From: Verrucomicrobiaceae bacterium
GTDB lineage: Bacteria > Verrucomicrobiota > Verrucomicrobiia > Verrucomicrobiales > Verrucomicrobiaceae
Assembly: GCA_027487315.1 (NCBI GenBank)
Contig: JAIYDW010000114.1
Location: forward strand, 1 to 64,000
Direction of reading: 5' to 3'
DNA: 64,000 nucleotides
Within the stretch, counting starts at the first letter, position 1. Each line of letters begins with the position of its first letter. Below are positions 24,554-32,205 of this stretch, one piece after another. Below the pieces are notes generated by a model. It did not search any database, was not told where the DNA came from, and saw only the letters and a list, made by a program, of their open reading frames with translations. A program made the translations under genes and the position numbers.

Positions 24554-26998
24554 TCATTTGGGTGCGATTTGCTTTGCACGGAGCTGCTCCAATCGAGTGA
24601 GCACCTTTGGTGGCGGTGGTGCGGCGGAAGCTGGGGCTGTGGGTGTAGCAGCAACAACTGGCGCGGGCGCTGCGGCTGGAGGTGGGGCAGCTTTGGGTGG
24701 TGCATCCACGCGTAGGACGCCTGCAAAGGCGAGCCGTTGCAGCAGCGGGCCGGTGGGCGTTGGCATGCTGGATTGCACGAAGAGGTTACTGTGCTTGGTG
24801 ACGGCGGTTTCGGGTTTGGCGGGGATTTGGAAGATGAGATCGGTGGTGTTTTTGGTGAAGTTCACGGGGGCGATGACGAAGTCTGGCGGCAGGCCGTAAA
24901 GCATGGCGGTGGCCTCACCCTCAAAGGGCACGCGGTGGTCGAGCTTGCAGATGTAGGGCGCGGTCTGGCCTTGCTCGACGACGGTGAGCGCGGGCGTCGG
25001 GCTGAGGACCATGATCGGCGCGATGACGACTTCCGCGAATGGGGAGGCATTGTAGGCGACGCCGTCGCCGGTGTCTGACTGGCCGAGCACAGCGAGCTTC
25101 CAGGTGCCGACGGCAGCATCGCCAACGCTTAGCAGCGGGAAGGTGCATTCGTTTTGACTCTCAGGGATGGTTTGCTCTGCCAGGACTTCCATTCCAGGCG
25201 GTTTCCAGAGCAGGCGCACAATGATGGCCGCATTGTAGCCCTCTTTGCGTTTAGCCACCACTTTCAGGTCGAGCGCTCCCGCTTGCACAAGGGGGACAGT
25301 GGGCTTGACGATTTCGAGGGCGAACGGAGCCTGTTCGACTGCGGCGATAGGGAGCTTCGTTTCGATGCTGCGGAGGAGCGGGATGTTATTGCCTTCACGC
25401 ACGAGGTCAAAGACTTGCCGCACGCGGCCCACGGTCGTGTTCGCGGGATCGTTGTGCTTCATCGTGATCGTCATCGCGTGGCCTGAGAGCGGTGCGTCGG
25501 GTGCGGCTTCGAAAAGGGCGACCACACTGTTGTTGCCGGCTGGCACAGTGGCATCCACCAGGCCGACTCCGGGTGGCAAAGCATCACAGACGAGTGTCGC
25601 ATCACCGCTGGTGCCAGTGCGTGTGATGTTGAAGAGCTGGGCGAAACGTCCACCGCGGGGTACGGGGATGAATTGGCGGCCTTGGGTGTCGTTGATGTCA
25701 AAGTTCGGCGTGGAGAGCACGACCTCGGGTCGAGTGCTGGTGACTTCGATGCGATACACAAAGGCGGGGCCGCCGCGTTCTAGATGGTCTGTCACACGGA
25801 GGAAGTATTCACCATCAGCAGGTGCGGTGACTTTGATTTTGCTGTCCAACCGTGGCGCATCAGCCACGTCATCGTTTTCGGCAATGCCAACGCCTTGGGG
25901 ATTGAATAGCAGCAAAGTCACATCCAGCGGCGAGCCGATGGACTGCGCGTAAGTAGCGATCTCGATTTGTTGATCCTTCTTGAGCAGGAACTTGAAGAAA
26001 TCCTGATCGCCGGACTTCTCGATGATGCCATTCAGAGCAAATGGTAGCGGCAATGCGCACACGGTGGCTTTAGCGCTCTCATCATTCGGCTCTGTCTCTA
26101 TGGCGTTGTCGAAGTCCACGAGACGGAAAGGGTTGCCCGAAGGGGCTGATTGCAGCTTTGGCATCAATACAAAGGGCCACGCGGGCTGCGCTGGGAGCAC
26201 GACGTCTTCTTCAAACGATTCGCCATTGATGCTGAGGTAGCGTGCCTTGAGCGTGCTGCCCACCTTGCCACCCGCAGGAAAGACGACAGCAGGCCGACGG
26301 AAATCGCCGATGTGCAGCCGATACACACAACCGTCGTGGCCCAAATACGAAGACTCACGCACCAGAATGGTGTAGTCGCCGTCCGCAGGTGCGATGATGG
26401 AGGCGAACGGATCCTTGCCGAGGAGAGGTGTGTCATCGCAGGTCGCCAACTCGAAGTGCTGGCTATTCATGATGGCGATGAATGGATCAAACGCGGTGTA
26501 GCCGAGCCGCTGGCCTTCGAGTTCCACGGTGAGTGTTTGGCCTTTTTTCAGTGCGACACGGTAGTGGTCCACGTCCTCGTTGGTTACCACGCCCTCAATG
26601 GTTTGATTCAAAGCTACGATCTGTGGTGTGGCGAAGTCGGTATTCGGCTCCGCTTCAATGACGATCGGATACGTCCCCACCATCACCTGCCGCAGATGCG
26701 AAATGCCCGATGCCGTCCGCACACGCAACGAATGACACCCCAGCGGCACATCCGCCGCCACCGCCACGGTGACGATCACTGCTGCCGCCTCTTTCTTCTC
26801 GATGCTCTTCAGCGTGAACCCTGGCGAGTAAAAAATGAGACCCTCGAAGTCCGCCAGCCGTGTGCCATACACAGTGACCTTCGTTTCCGTGCCACGCTGC
26901 AGGCCCCTCGGAACGACTCCCGCGAAGTCAGGATACGCTGCATGAAGCGCGCTGGTGAGCAGGAGAAAAAGACAGATGAAACGAGGATGGTGGAGCAT
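24554..26998 (-). CDS. large secreted PPC-domain protein
   Basis: 814 residues from the ATG at 26998, chosen because it opens a signal peptide (FICLFLLLTSALHA). A TTG at 27037 and an ATG at 27031 are alternative in-frame starts. Near residue 20 PDFAGVVPRGLQRGTETKVT begins an IPT-like beta domain. Pre-peptidase C-terminal (PPC) type domains follow, with DVDHYRVALKKGQTLTVELE and PADGDYTILVRESSYLG near 150-240, then DQDFFKFLLKKDQQIEI with PADGEYFLRVTDHLERGG near 320-410. The C-terminus is an Ala/Pro-rich linker (APPPAAAPAPVVAATPTAPA). PPC domains assist export or binding in many bacteria. In Planctomycetes and Verrucomicrobia such proteins accompany DUF1501 and PSCyt1 genes, also present here. 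Probably periplasmic or surface-exposed. Confidence 0.85.
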   Translation of the reverse strand: MLHHPRFICLFLLLTSALHAAYPDFAGVVPRGLQRGTETKVTVYGTRLADFEGLIFYSPGFTLKSIEKKEAAAVIVTVAVAADVPLGCHSLRVRTASGISHLRQVMVGTYPIVIEAEPNTDFATPQIVALNQTIEGVVTNEDVDHYRVALKKGQTLTVELEGQRLGYTAFDPFIAIMNSQHFELATCDDTPLLGKDPFASIIAPADGDYTILVRESSYLGHDGCVYRLHIGDFRRPAVVFPAGGKVGSTLKARYLSINGESFEEDVVLPAQPAWPFVLMPKLQSAPSGNPFRLVDFDNAIETEPNDESAKATVCALPLPFALNGIIEKSGDQDFFKFLLKKDQQIEIATYAQSIGSPLDVTLLLFNPQGVGIAENDDVADAPRLDSKIKVTAPADGEYFLRVTDHLERGGPAFVYRIEVTSTRPEVVLSTPNFDINDTQGRQFIPVPRGGRFAQLFNITRTGTSGDATLVCDALPPGVGLVDATVPAGNNSVVALFEAAPDAPLSGHAMTITMKHNDPANTTVGRVRQVFDLVREGNNIPLLRSIETKLPIAAVEQAPFALEIVKPTVPLVQAGALDLKVVAKRKEGYNAAIIVRLLWKPPGMEVLAEQTIPESQNECTFPLLSVGDAAVGTWKLAVLGQSDTGDGVAYNASPFAEVVIAPIMVLSPTPALTVVEQGQTAPYICKLDHRVPFEGEATAMLYGLPPDFVIAPVNFTKNTTDLIFQIPAKPETAVTKHSNLFVQSSMPTPTGPLLQRLAFAGVLRVDAPPKAAPPPAAAPAPVVAATPTAPASAAPPPPKVLTRLEQLRAKQIAPK

Positions 26999-27033
26999 TG
27001 TGAGCTTCAGGTTTTGAGGGTGACATTCCATTT

Positions 27034-28005
27034 TCAATCCGAGTCCGTCGGCATCGGTTCGTTGCTGGTTTCACGCGCACTGCTCACCAGTGCTAAGCGC
27101 ACAAAGTCCACATAGTGCCCTGGAAACGCCGCAGGCACGGTCTTCAAAAGTGGCGGCGCTGAGGCGAGGCGAAAGGTTACTGCGACGAAATCTGTCTCCG
27201 GTGGCAACTCCACGCGCACTCCGCTGGCTTGCCACTTCGCGGGATCGTCATCGAAAACTATCCGCTTCATCGTGCGGACGATGTTCTCCCGCGCCAGCCA
27301 ACTCCTTGTCTCATCCGCCGGAACTGCGGATGGATCACCGCACAGTGCATATAGCTCGAAGGTTGCCGTGTAGTCCTGGCCCGCCGTATCCGCAACCGCA
27401 TTGAACCAAGCCGAGCACTTCAAATCTGCGCATCCATCCGCGAACTGCTCTTTGAAAGGACGCATGTCCACCAACTGAATGAACTCCCCGGACAGTGTCG
27501 CTCTGCCATTGGCATTCTTGCCCACGCTGCCGAGCACACGAAGCATGTGCATCCGATGAAGCGGTTCGATCCCATGCTCCGCCGAAACCACCGCGCATTT
27601 ATCCCCACTCCAAGTCGCCAAAGACGGTGATGCTCCACCCTTCAGCGGCTCCATCGGCTTCTCAAAACTCCCTTTCATGACTGGCAGCCAAATGCTCGAC
27701 GCTTGAGTTATGCGAGGCACCACATAGCCCCAAACCACCGACGCACTGAACAACCCGATAACCAATCCCGCCGCCGCCGCCGTGAGCGGACGCCAGGAGA
27801 GCCAGACGGAGCGTCGTGGAGTCACCACCGAGGGCAGCGATGCCCGCTCCCGCGCGATCTCGCACAGGCCAGAATCGATACCTGTCTCGACGATCAGCTT
27901 CCGCCGCAGCGCCGGGTCACTCGCCAGCAGACGCTCCAGCTCCGTCACGTCGGCATCAGTCGCCTCGCCATGCAGATAGCGTTGGATGAGTTCGTTCGGG
28001 TTCAT
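27034..28005 (-). CDS. membrane anti-sigma factor candidate (FecR-like)
   Basis: 323 residues from the ATG at 28005, which has a strong ribosome site (AGGAGG at 28015-28020 on the minus strand); the frame extends 11 codons further upstream. The N-terminal 60 residues resemble an anti-sigma domain (NELIQRYLHGEATDADVTEL, then LLASDPALRRKLI). One transmembrane helix lies around residues 73-95 (LTAAAAGLVIGLFSASVVWG). The C-terminal 220 residues are extracytoplasmic and beta-rich, as in FecR-like sensors, but with no domain I can name. It starts one base after the ECF sigma stop. I infer that it holds the sigma factor inactive at the membrane until an extracellular signal, perhaps a glycan, is sensed. 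Confidence 0.75.
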   Translation of the reverse strand: MNPNELIQRYLHGEATDADVTELERLLASDPALRRKLIVETGIDSGLCEIARERASLPSVVTPRRSVWLSWRPLTAAAAGLVIGLFSASVVWGYVVPRITQASSIWLPVMKGSFEKPMEPLKGGASPSLATWSGDKCAVVSAEHGIEPLHRMHMLRVLGSVGKNANGRATLSGEFIQLVDMRPFKEQFADGCADLKCSAWFNAVADTAGQDYTATFELYALCGDPSAVPADETRSWLARENIVRTMKRIVFDDDPAKWQASGVRVELPPETDFVAVTFRLASAPPLLKTVPAAFPGHYVDFVRLALVSSARETSNEPMPTDSD

Positions 28006-28006
28006 C

Positions 28007-28561
28007 TCAAAGAGCCTCCTTTTGCAGACGGGTTTCAATGCACGCCTCCAGTTTCTTCCGCAGCCGCCCCAGCAGCTTGTAGAGCGCGTTGGCCGATTTG
28101 CCCGCCTGCTCCGCCAGCTTCGTCATGCGGCCTTCACCTGAGTAGGGGGCCAGCAGCAGTTCCTGATGCGGCGGCGAAAAACCCTCCAGGCATGAGCGCA
28201 GCGCCTGCATGGACCGCTCCCGCTCTTCCGCATCAAACACTTCCGCCTCCTCCGCCAGCAATGCCAGCATCCCGTCGCTAAAGACATGCCGGTCACGCCG
28301 AAGCCGGTCGATGACCGAAAGACACTTGAAGCGAACCACCACCTTCGCCCACGGCAGAAAGCCCGCCTCGTCGCGGAGTTGATCAAACTTCTCCCACAGC
28401 GTCACGCTCGCCTCCTGGATCACTTCGTCCATCAGATGCCAATCCGGCAGCAACGACCGCGAATAGGCACGCAGGGCAGGCTCGTTCCTCATCAGCAGCC
28501 GCACAAAATCGCCCTGCGTCAGAGCGGGCGGTGGGTTCGGAGATGGTTCAGAAGGTCTCAT
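28007..28561 (-). CDS. ECF-type RNA polymerase sigma factor (Rhodopirellula/Verrucomicrobium type)
   Basis: 184 residues from the ATG at 28561; the longer frame to 28879 adds an unlike-protein stretch and was rejected. Region 2 is visible as FVRLLMRNEPALRAYSRSLL, DWHLMDEVIQEASVTLWEKF and FLPWAKVVVRFKCLSVIDRL. Region 4 is ALRSCLEGFSPPHQELLLAP then GRMTKLAEQAGKSANALYKL with a helix-turn-helix. The pattern DEVIQEASVTLWEKFD is typical of the TIGR02989-type family restricted to Planctomycetes and Verrucomicrobia. It lies directly upstream of the anti-sigma candidate. The degradation genes in the same direction (27 kb down to 3.8 kb) are plausible targets; this is inference from position. Confidence 0.9.
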   Translation of the reverse strand: MRPSEPSPNPPPALTQGDFVRLLMRNEPALRAYSRSLLPDWHLMDEVIQEASVTLWEKFDQLRDEAGFLPWAKVVVRFKCLSVIDRLRRDRHVFSDGMLALLAEEAEVFDAEERERSMQALRSCLEGFSPPHQELLLAPYSGEGRMTKLAEQAGKSANALYKLLGRLRKKLEACIETRLQKEAL

Positions 28562-28595
28562 GCATGAACTTATTCGCTGACCCGCCCGAACCTGC

Positions 28596-28623
28596 CGATT
28601 TTTTTCTAATCTCTCGATTTTTT
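28596..28623 (-). promoter_or_regulatory. AT-rich direct repeat upstream of the ECF sigma gene
   Basis: Two copies of CGATTTTTT (plus-strand reading, 28596 and 28615) lie 19 bases apart and 35-60 bases before the sigma start. This is the most AT-rich stretch in the 350-base gene-poor region 28562-28912, so it is a reasonable place for the promoter or an autoregulatory site. No -35/-10 pair can be assigned with confidence. Confidence 0.3.
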
Positions 28624-28796
28624 GTCCGCTCGCGAGATCCTCACCAGGCAATTCGGTTCGCTTTGTTCCTGCCGATGGATTCCCGGCTGCTGCCACTTTC
28701 ACGAGCCAGGCTGGACGTTGGTCCAACTCATCGTTTCCCGGAGTTTCAGCTATCGCCTCGGGAGGCGGGGTAGGTGTGGGGGTGATGATTTGGCTG

Positions 28797-28831
28797 GTGT
28801 GGAGCCGCGAATCGAACCCGAAGGCACTGGG
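28797..28831 (-). other. tRNA/tmRNA 3-prime-end-like fragment
   Basis: On the minus strand the sequence reads GGGTTCGATTCGCGGCTCCA followed by CACCA, which resembles the T-arm and acceptor end of a tRNA or tmRNA. The T-stem would have one mismatch. No partner 5-prime acceptor strand, D-arm or anticodon arm is present within 80 bases, and no tmRNA 5-prime end is present within 400. It may be a leftover attachment-site fragment or a coincidence. Confidence 0.25.
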
Positions 28832-28912
28832 GGGCTGGGTTTCTGCGGATACTATGGGACAACGAGACAACGTGACCAAAAACCGATTGCAGGCCGTTGA
28901 GGCTCCGTCAGC

Positions 28913-29146
28913 ATGACGGCTAAGTTACTCCCCACTCGCTCCAAAGAGGATCCCTGGCAGCTCAATACGGCTCCTGTAACGGCTGAGCTGACCATGCACA
29001 CGGACACGAACGAGGAAGGTGTGGCCTTGCTTGTCTGCACGGTGGGAAAGACGGTGTTGCACTACGATGCGCGGTGCATTGAGGATCTGCACGGGATGCT
29101 CAAGAAGCACGGCAACTGGATGGACCTCGGACGGTTTGCTGGTTAG
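28913..29146 (+). CDS. small orphan protein, unknown function
   Basis: A 77-residue plus-strand frame with normal soluble-protein composition. The first half is Thr-rich (TAPVTAELTMHTDTNEEG); the second half, VALLVCTVGKTVLHYDARCI then EDLHGMLKKHGNWMDLG, looks like an alpha-beta fold with a regular amphipathic helix. I do not recognise the family. It stands alone between divergently oriented minus-strand genes and has no obvious ribosome site upstream. The Met at residue 28 is an alternative start. Confidence 0.45.
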   Translation: MTAKLLPTRSKEDPWQLNTAPVTAELTMHTDTNEEGVALLVCTVGKTVLHYDARCIEDLHGMLKKHGNWMDLGRFAG

Positions 29147-29236
29147 GTTCCCTGTTCTTGGTTCATCAGCGCAGCACCGGAGGAATGCGCCCGGACGGAT
29201 CGACAAAAGAAGGGGGACAAGGGAATGGTTTCTTGA

Positions 29237-30193
29237 TCACCGGTGTAGCACTTCCACCCGCACATCCCGCAACGCCAAACCAAGTTGTCCCCGGCTTCCC
29301 TGCGGTGCAAAGACCTTGGGGTTGATATTGAAATGGATGAGATGGTAGTCTTGCGGGTCTTCGGAGGCTGTGGCGAGTTAGGGCATGGCTTTTTTCATCG
29401 CGAGGAGGGCGGCGCGGAGTTGGGGGGCAGTGACGCGAACTTCGATGTGGCGATAGTCGGCGAAGGGTTTGTCGGTGAACAAGGCGGAGCTGGGACCGGG
29501 ATTCAGCCACTGGCTTTGGCGATTGAGCGCTGAGTAAAGGATGGGCAATTGCGAGCCGCCTTCCCAGCCGTCCACATGCACGGTGTTCGGCAGCGTGGCC
29601 TCGCCGCGTGGATCGAAGAGTGAGGCGGCCAGCCAGAGCTGCTGCTGCGAGCGTGAGTCGCGGAAGAGGAAGTTCAGCGTGATGTAGGGGACGGCTTTGC
29701 CGGTTTGCGTGGCGGTGGGCACTTTGAGATCGAAGGACATGGCCAGTTCCGCACCTTCTTTCGCAAAAGGCATCGGCGCACGACTCAGATCCCCCCACCA
29801 GTAGGCGGGCGTGATGGGCAGCAGTGAACCGAGCGCGGGCCGTGGGTGATCGGAATCAATCCAGATGCCGATCTCGTGATCATGCAACTGCACGGCGGTC
29901 GTGATCGCATGGGGTGAAAGGCCAAACTGAAAGCCGGGCGGTGTTTTGAAGCCGGTGAAGGTGCTCGCGTCCCATGCCTGCGACACGATGGGAGTCGTTT
30001 TGCCGTAGTTGCCGAGGCACACATAGAAGCGCTCGCTCTGCGGATGCAACTCGCCGATCACGCGGGCGTCCACTTCCTTCGCGGTGATGTCCGGTTGACG
30101 GAAGACCGTCTCGATGACGCGTGTGTCAGACGACTTGGCAGCAAGGTTGCTCGCAGCCATCCAGGCGAAGATGAGAAGACGAAGGTTTTGCAT
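29237..30193 (-). pseudogene. paralogue of the 19152-20099 protein, interrupted by an in-frame TAA
   Basis: The intact first part gives 271 residues (29378-30193) with signal peptide LLIFAWMAASNLAA and the same signature segments as the 315-residue paralogue: GNYGKTTPIVSQAWDASTFT, IGIWIDSDHPRPALGSLLPI, YWWGDLSRAPMPFAK and DGWEGGSQLPILYSALN. It stops at TAA (29378-29380). Reading on in the same frame gives a further 46 codons that match the paralogue tail (YHLIHFNINPKVFAPQGSRG, then QLGLALRDVRVEVLHR), ending at TGA 29237-29239. The whole frame would be 318 codons, almost the paralogue length, so a single nonsense change (or sequence error, or readthrough) explains it. It lies 21 bases downstream of the DUF5690 gene. 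Confidence 0.8.
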
Positions 30194-30214
30194 GAGATGT
30201 CGATGGAGCGTCGG

Positions 30215-31501
30215 TCACGGATTCGTCGCAGCAGGTGCAGGATCATTTGAGACCTTTGGCAGGTGCTTGAAGCAAAACGCAAACGATAGGAGCAACAGCA
30301 CCAGAGTGGAGAGCAGCAGCCCGGAAGCTGTCGTCACGAAGAAGCCGAGGAAGTGCTCGCGCCCAGGAAACAGACCGCGACCGAGCATTACACCGACGTA
30401 GCCGAGGTAACCAATGGCATCGGCGAGATACATGAGGAAGCCAAGGTTTCCGCGTTCGCGCGTCAGGGCGATGAACCGCTCAAAGATGGTGGTGTGCACG
30501 GCGACGTAGGGCACATACATCCCCACGCCGAGGAGCACCATGAAAGCGAATGGCGGAAGGATGCTCCGGTGATGCGCCCACAGCGCCAGCAGCCCGAGGC
30601 CGAGCCCGGCGATGGAAAGCATCAGCCCGGTGAAGAAGGCGCGGCGATTGTCCTTCACGAGCACGAGCGCCCCATTGGAGATGACGACGACGAGCGTGAC
30701 CCACAGCTCGGATTGAGTGAAGACAGCGGGTTGCGATGCATGACCGAGACCGCCCCAGATCTCAGGAGCGAAGTCGGCACGCAGGCTGCGCAGGATGGTG
30801 ATGAGGAGATAGGCCAGCACGATGCCCAACAATCCGAGACCATGACGCCTCAGCAGGGTGATGCGCTCGGCTGAGGTCATGGGAGTGCGGCGGGAGCGTG
30901 CGGTTTCATCGTCCTGAGTGGGCGGAGGGATTTGCTTGAGCATCCACACAAACACCAAGAGCGGTGCCAGAAACAGCAGTCCGGCGGTGAATGGCATCCA
31001 GCGCTCGGTGATGCCGCTTTGCAAAAGCAGCGCACCGGCTGACTTCGACACGCCGTCGGCAAGGATGAAGCTGGCGCACAATCCGGCGACGAATACCTCG
31101 GTCATGCACCGGCCTTCCACAAAACCGAGCACCAGCCCGAAGACCATGCCGAGGGCGAGGCCGTTGATGAATAGGCAGGCGGCATCAAGCGGTGCAGGTA
31201 CAATGGCAAAGATCAGCAGCACGAGATGCGCGACGGCGATAAGTACGAGAAAGGCGCGAGCGCGGCCAGTGGCTGTCATTTCGGCGATGACTTTGATGCC
31301 GATGAACTTCGATAGCATGTAGCCGATCACCTGCGCCGTCACGAGCCATGCCTTGGTCTCAGCGCCATCGAATCCAGCGGCGGTGAAAGGCTTGCGAAAG
31401 CCATACATGCACGCATACGCGCCGAAAGCGGCCAGCACGCACCACAGCGTGAGGAACCAGGGCCGCGCCATCCAGCGCATGAGCAACGGCTGATGACTCA
31501 T
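30215..31501 (-). CDS. DUF5690 family MFS-like membrane transporter
   Basis: A 428-residue integral membrane protein with about 12 hydrophobic segments (WFLTLWCVLAAFGAYACMYG, VLIAVAHLVLLIFAIVP, LLGIVLAYLLITILRSL and others). The motif ACMYGFRKPFTAAGFDG at residues 29-45 and AQVIGYMLSKFIGIKVIAEM are typical of DUF5690 proteins. The arrangement is reminiscent of organophosphate:phosphate antiporters, where a conserved Arg in the first helix binds phosphate, but I cannot prove the relation. Its ATG overlaps the stop of the PhnZ-like gene (ATGA, 31498-31501), so the two are co-translated. I infer that it imports a phosphonate or related anion for the cluster. Confidence 0.85.
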   Translation of the reverse strand: MSHQPLLMRWMARPWFLTLWCVLAAFGAYACMYGFRKPFTAAGFDGAETKAWLVTAQVIGYMLSKFIGIKVIAEMTATGRARAFLVLIAVAHLVLLIFAIVPAPLDAACLFINGLALGMVFGLVLGFVEGRCMTEVFVAGLCASFILADGVSKSAGALLLQSGITERWMPFTAGLLFLAPLLVFVWMLKQIPPPTQDDETARSRRTPMTSAERITLLRRHGLGLLGIVLAYLLITILRSLRADFAPEIWGGLGHASQPAVFTQSELWVTLVVVISNGALVLVKDNRRAFFTGLMLSIAGLGLGLLALWAHHRSILPPFAFMVLLGVGMYVPYVAVHTTIFERFIALTRERGNLGFLMYLADAIGYLGYVGVMLGRGLFPGREHFLGFFVTTASGLLLSTLVLLLLSFAFCFKHLPKVSNDPAPAATNP

Positions 31502-32073
31502 GAGGCGGAGCGGACAAAGGTTTGCAGCAGCGGGATGAATGAGTCGAGTTCCGGCGTCGCCATGTCGGGCACTTTACCCATGTCATCGTAGCGTCGCACG
31601 CGCACGGCGAGGTCAAAGTGCGGTTCGCTTTCGAACTCGCGCGCCTCGTCCGCGTTCATCGGGCCACCTTGCAAATGAAGGCTGTATTGTGAGGCATCGG
31701 AGAGTCCGTCGAGGTAGCCGGGCTCCCTCCGGCAGAGATAACGCTTCGCCGCGACGTGCAGTTGGCATGCATCGACGATTTCATCAGTGAACAAGTCCTT
31801 CAATTTGTTGTAGCCGATGTGCTCATGCCGGGCATCCACGCCATGATTCGCGATGTCTTCACCGAACTGATGACAAAGGTGCCCGTAGTCATGCAATAAC
31901 GCAGCAGCGACGACGACCGGCGGCTCGCCCGCTTCCTGAGCGAAGGTCGCGCATTGTAGCGCGTGCTGAAGTTCGGTCACGTTTTCACCATAATGACGAT
32001 GACCGTGCTCACGATACGTTCGCAGCACGTCGTCGAGGTTGGTTGGATTCATGGTGTTCTGCGGTCGTGTCAT
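31498..32073 (-). CDS. PhnZ-like HD-domain oxygenase of phosphonate operons
   Basis: A 191-residue HD/HDIG protein of the phosphonate-operon type (TIGR03276). Likely diiron ligands are visible: His37 in ELQHALQCATFA, His61-Asp62 in ALLHDYGHLCHQFGED, a His in ARHEHIGYNKLKD and His106 in VDACQLHVAAKRYL. The substrate-pocket region YGENVTELQ precedes them, and LQGGPMNADEAREFE is also family-like. Known PhnZ cleaves (R)-2-amino-1-hydroxyethylphosphonate to glycine and phosphate using O2. The partner hydroxylase PhnY is not in this window. A start at 32052 (MNPTNLDDVL) would suit the family N-terminus equally well. It is divergent from mtnB across 132 bases. Confidence 0.85.
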   Translation of the reverse strand: MTRPQNTMNPTNLDDVLRTYREHGHRHYGENVTELQHALQCATFAQEAGEPPVVVAAALLHDYGHLCHQFGEDIANHGVDARHEHIGYNKLKDLFTDEIVDACQLHVAAKRYLCRREPGYLDGLSDASQYSLHLQGGPMNADEAREFESEPHFDLAVRVRRYDDMGKVPDMATPELDSFIPLLQTFVRSAS

Positions 32074-32093
32074 CCTGCTCTAGCAAGTTGAAT

Positions 32094-32176
32094 GGAGCAA
32101 CACTTCCTTAGCCTCCGCTGGTTTAGAGGCAACGGTTTCGTCACATTCAGCAGCTCCCCAAAAAGCAAACCTCAGC
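32094..32176 (+). promoter_or_regulatory. structured, pseudoknot-capable leader of the mtn operon
   Basis: Upstream of mtnB the transcript can form a closing stem GGAGC (32094-32098) with GCTCC (32153-32157). This encloses a hairpin GCCTC/GAGGC (32111-32115 with 32126-32130, 10-base loop) and a small ACG/CGT hairpin. The loop GCTGGTTT (32117-32124) can pair with downstream AAACC plus AGC (32167-32171 and 32174-32176, two bases bulged). Nested stem plus loop-to-tail pseudoknot is the architecture of metabolite riboswitches such as SAM classes, but I cannot match it to a class. The divergent promoters of mtnB and the PhnZ-like gene must also lie in 32074-32205. Confidence 0.4.
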
Positions 32177-32205
32177 CAAAGATAAAGTCATATCATTTTA
32201 TTGCC

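Noticed and set aside
24424-24558. 45-codon minus frame between the PPC protein and the beta-helix gene
   Set aside because: It overlaps the PPC gene end out of frame, has no ribosome site and no hydrophobic or repeated feature.
28562-28879. N-terminal extension of the ECF sigma gene
   Set aside because: Residues encoded there are Pro/Thr-rich without sigma features; the ATG at 28561 gives the normal family length.
28797-29150. complete tmRNA gene on the minus strand
   Set aside because: The 3-prime end resembles one, but no 5-prime GGGGCTG-like start, no tag-peptide frame and no pairing acceptor strand could be found.
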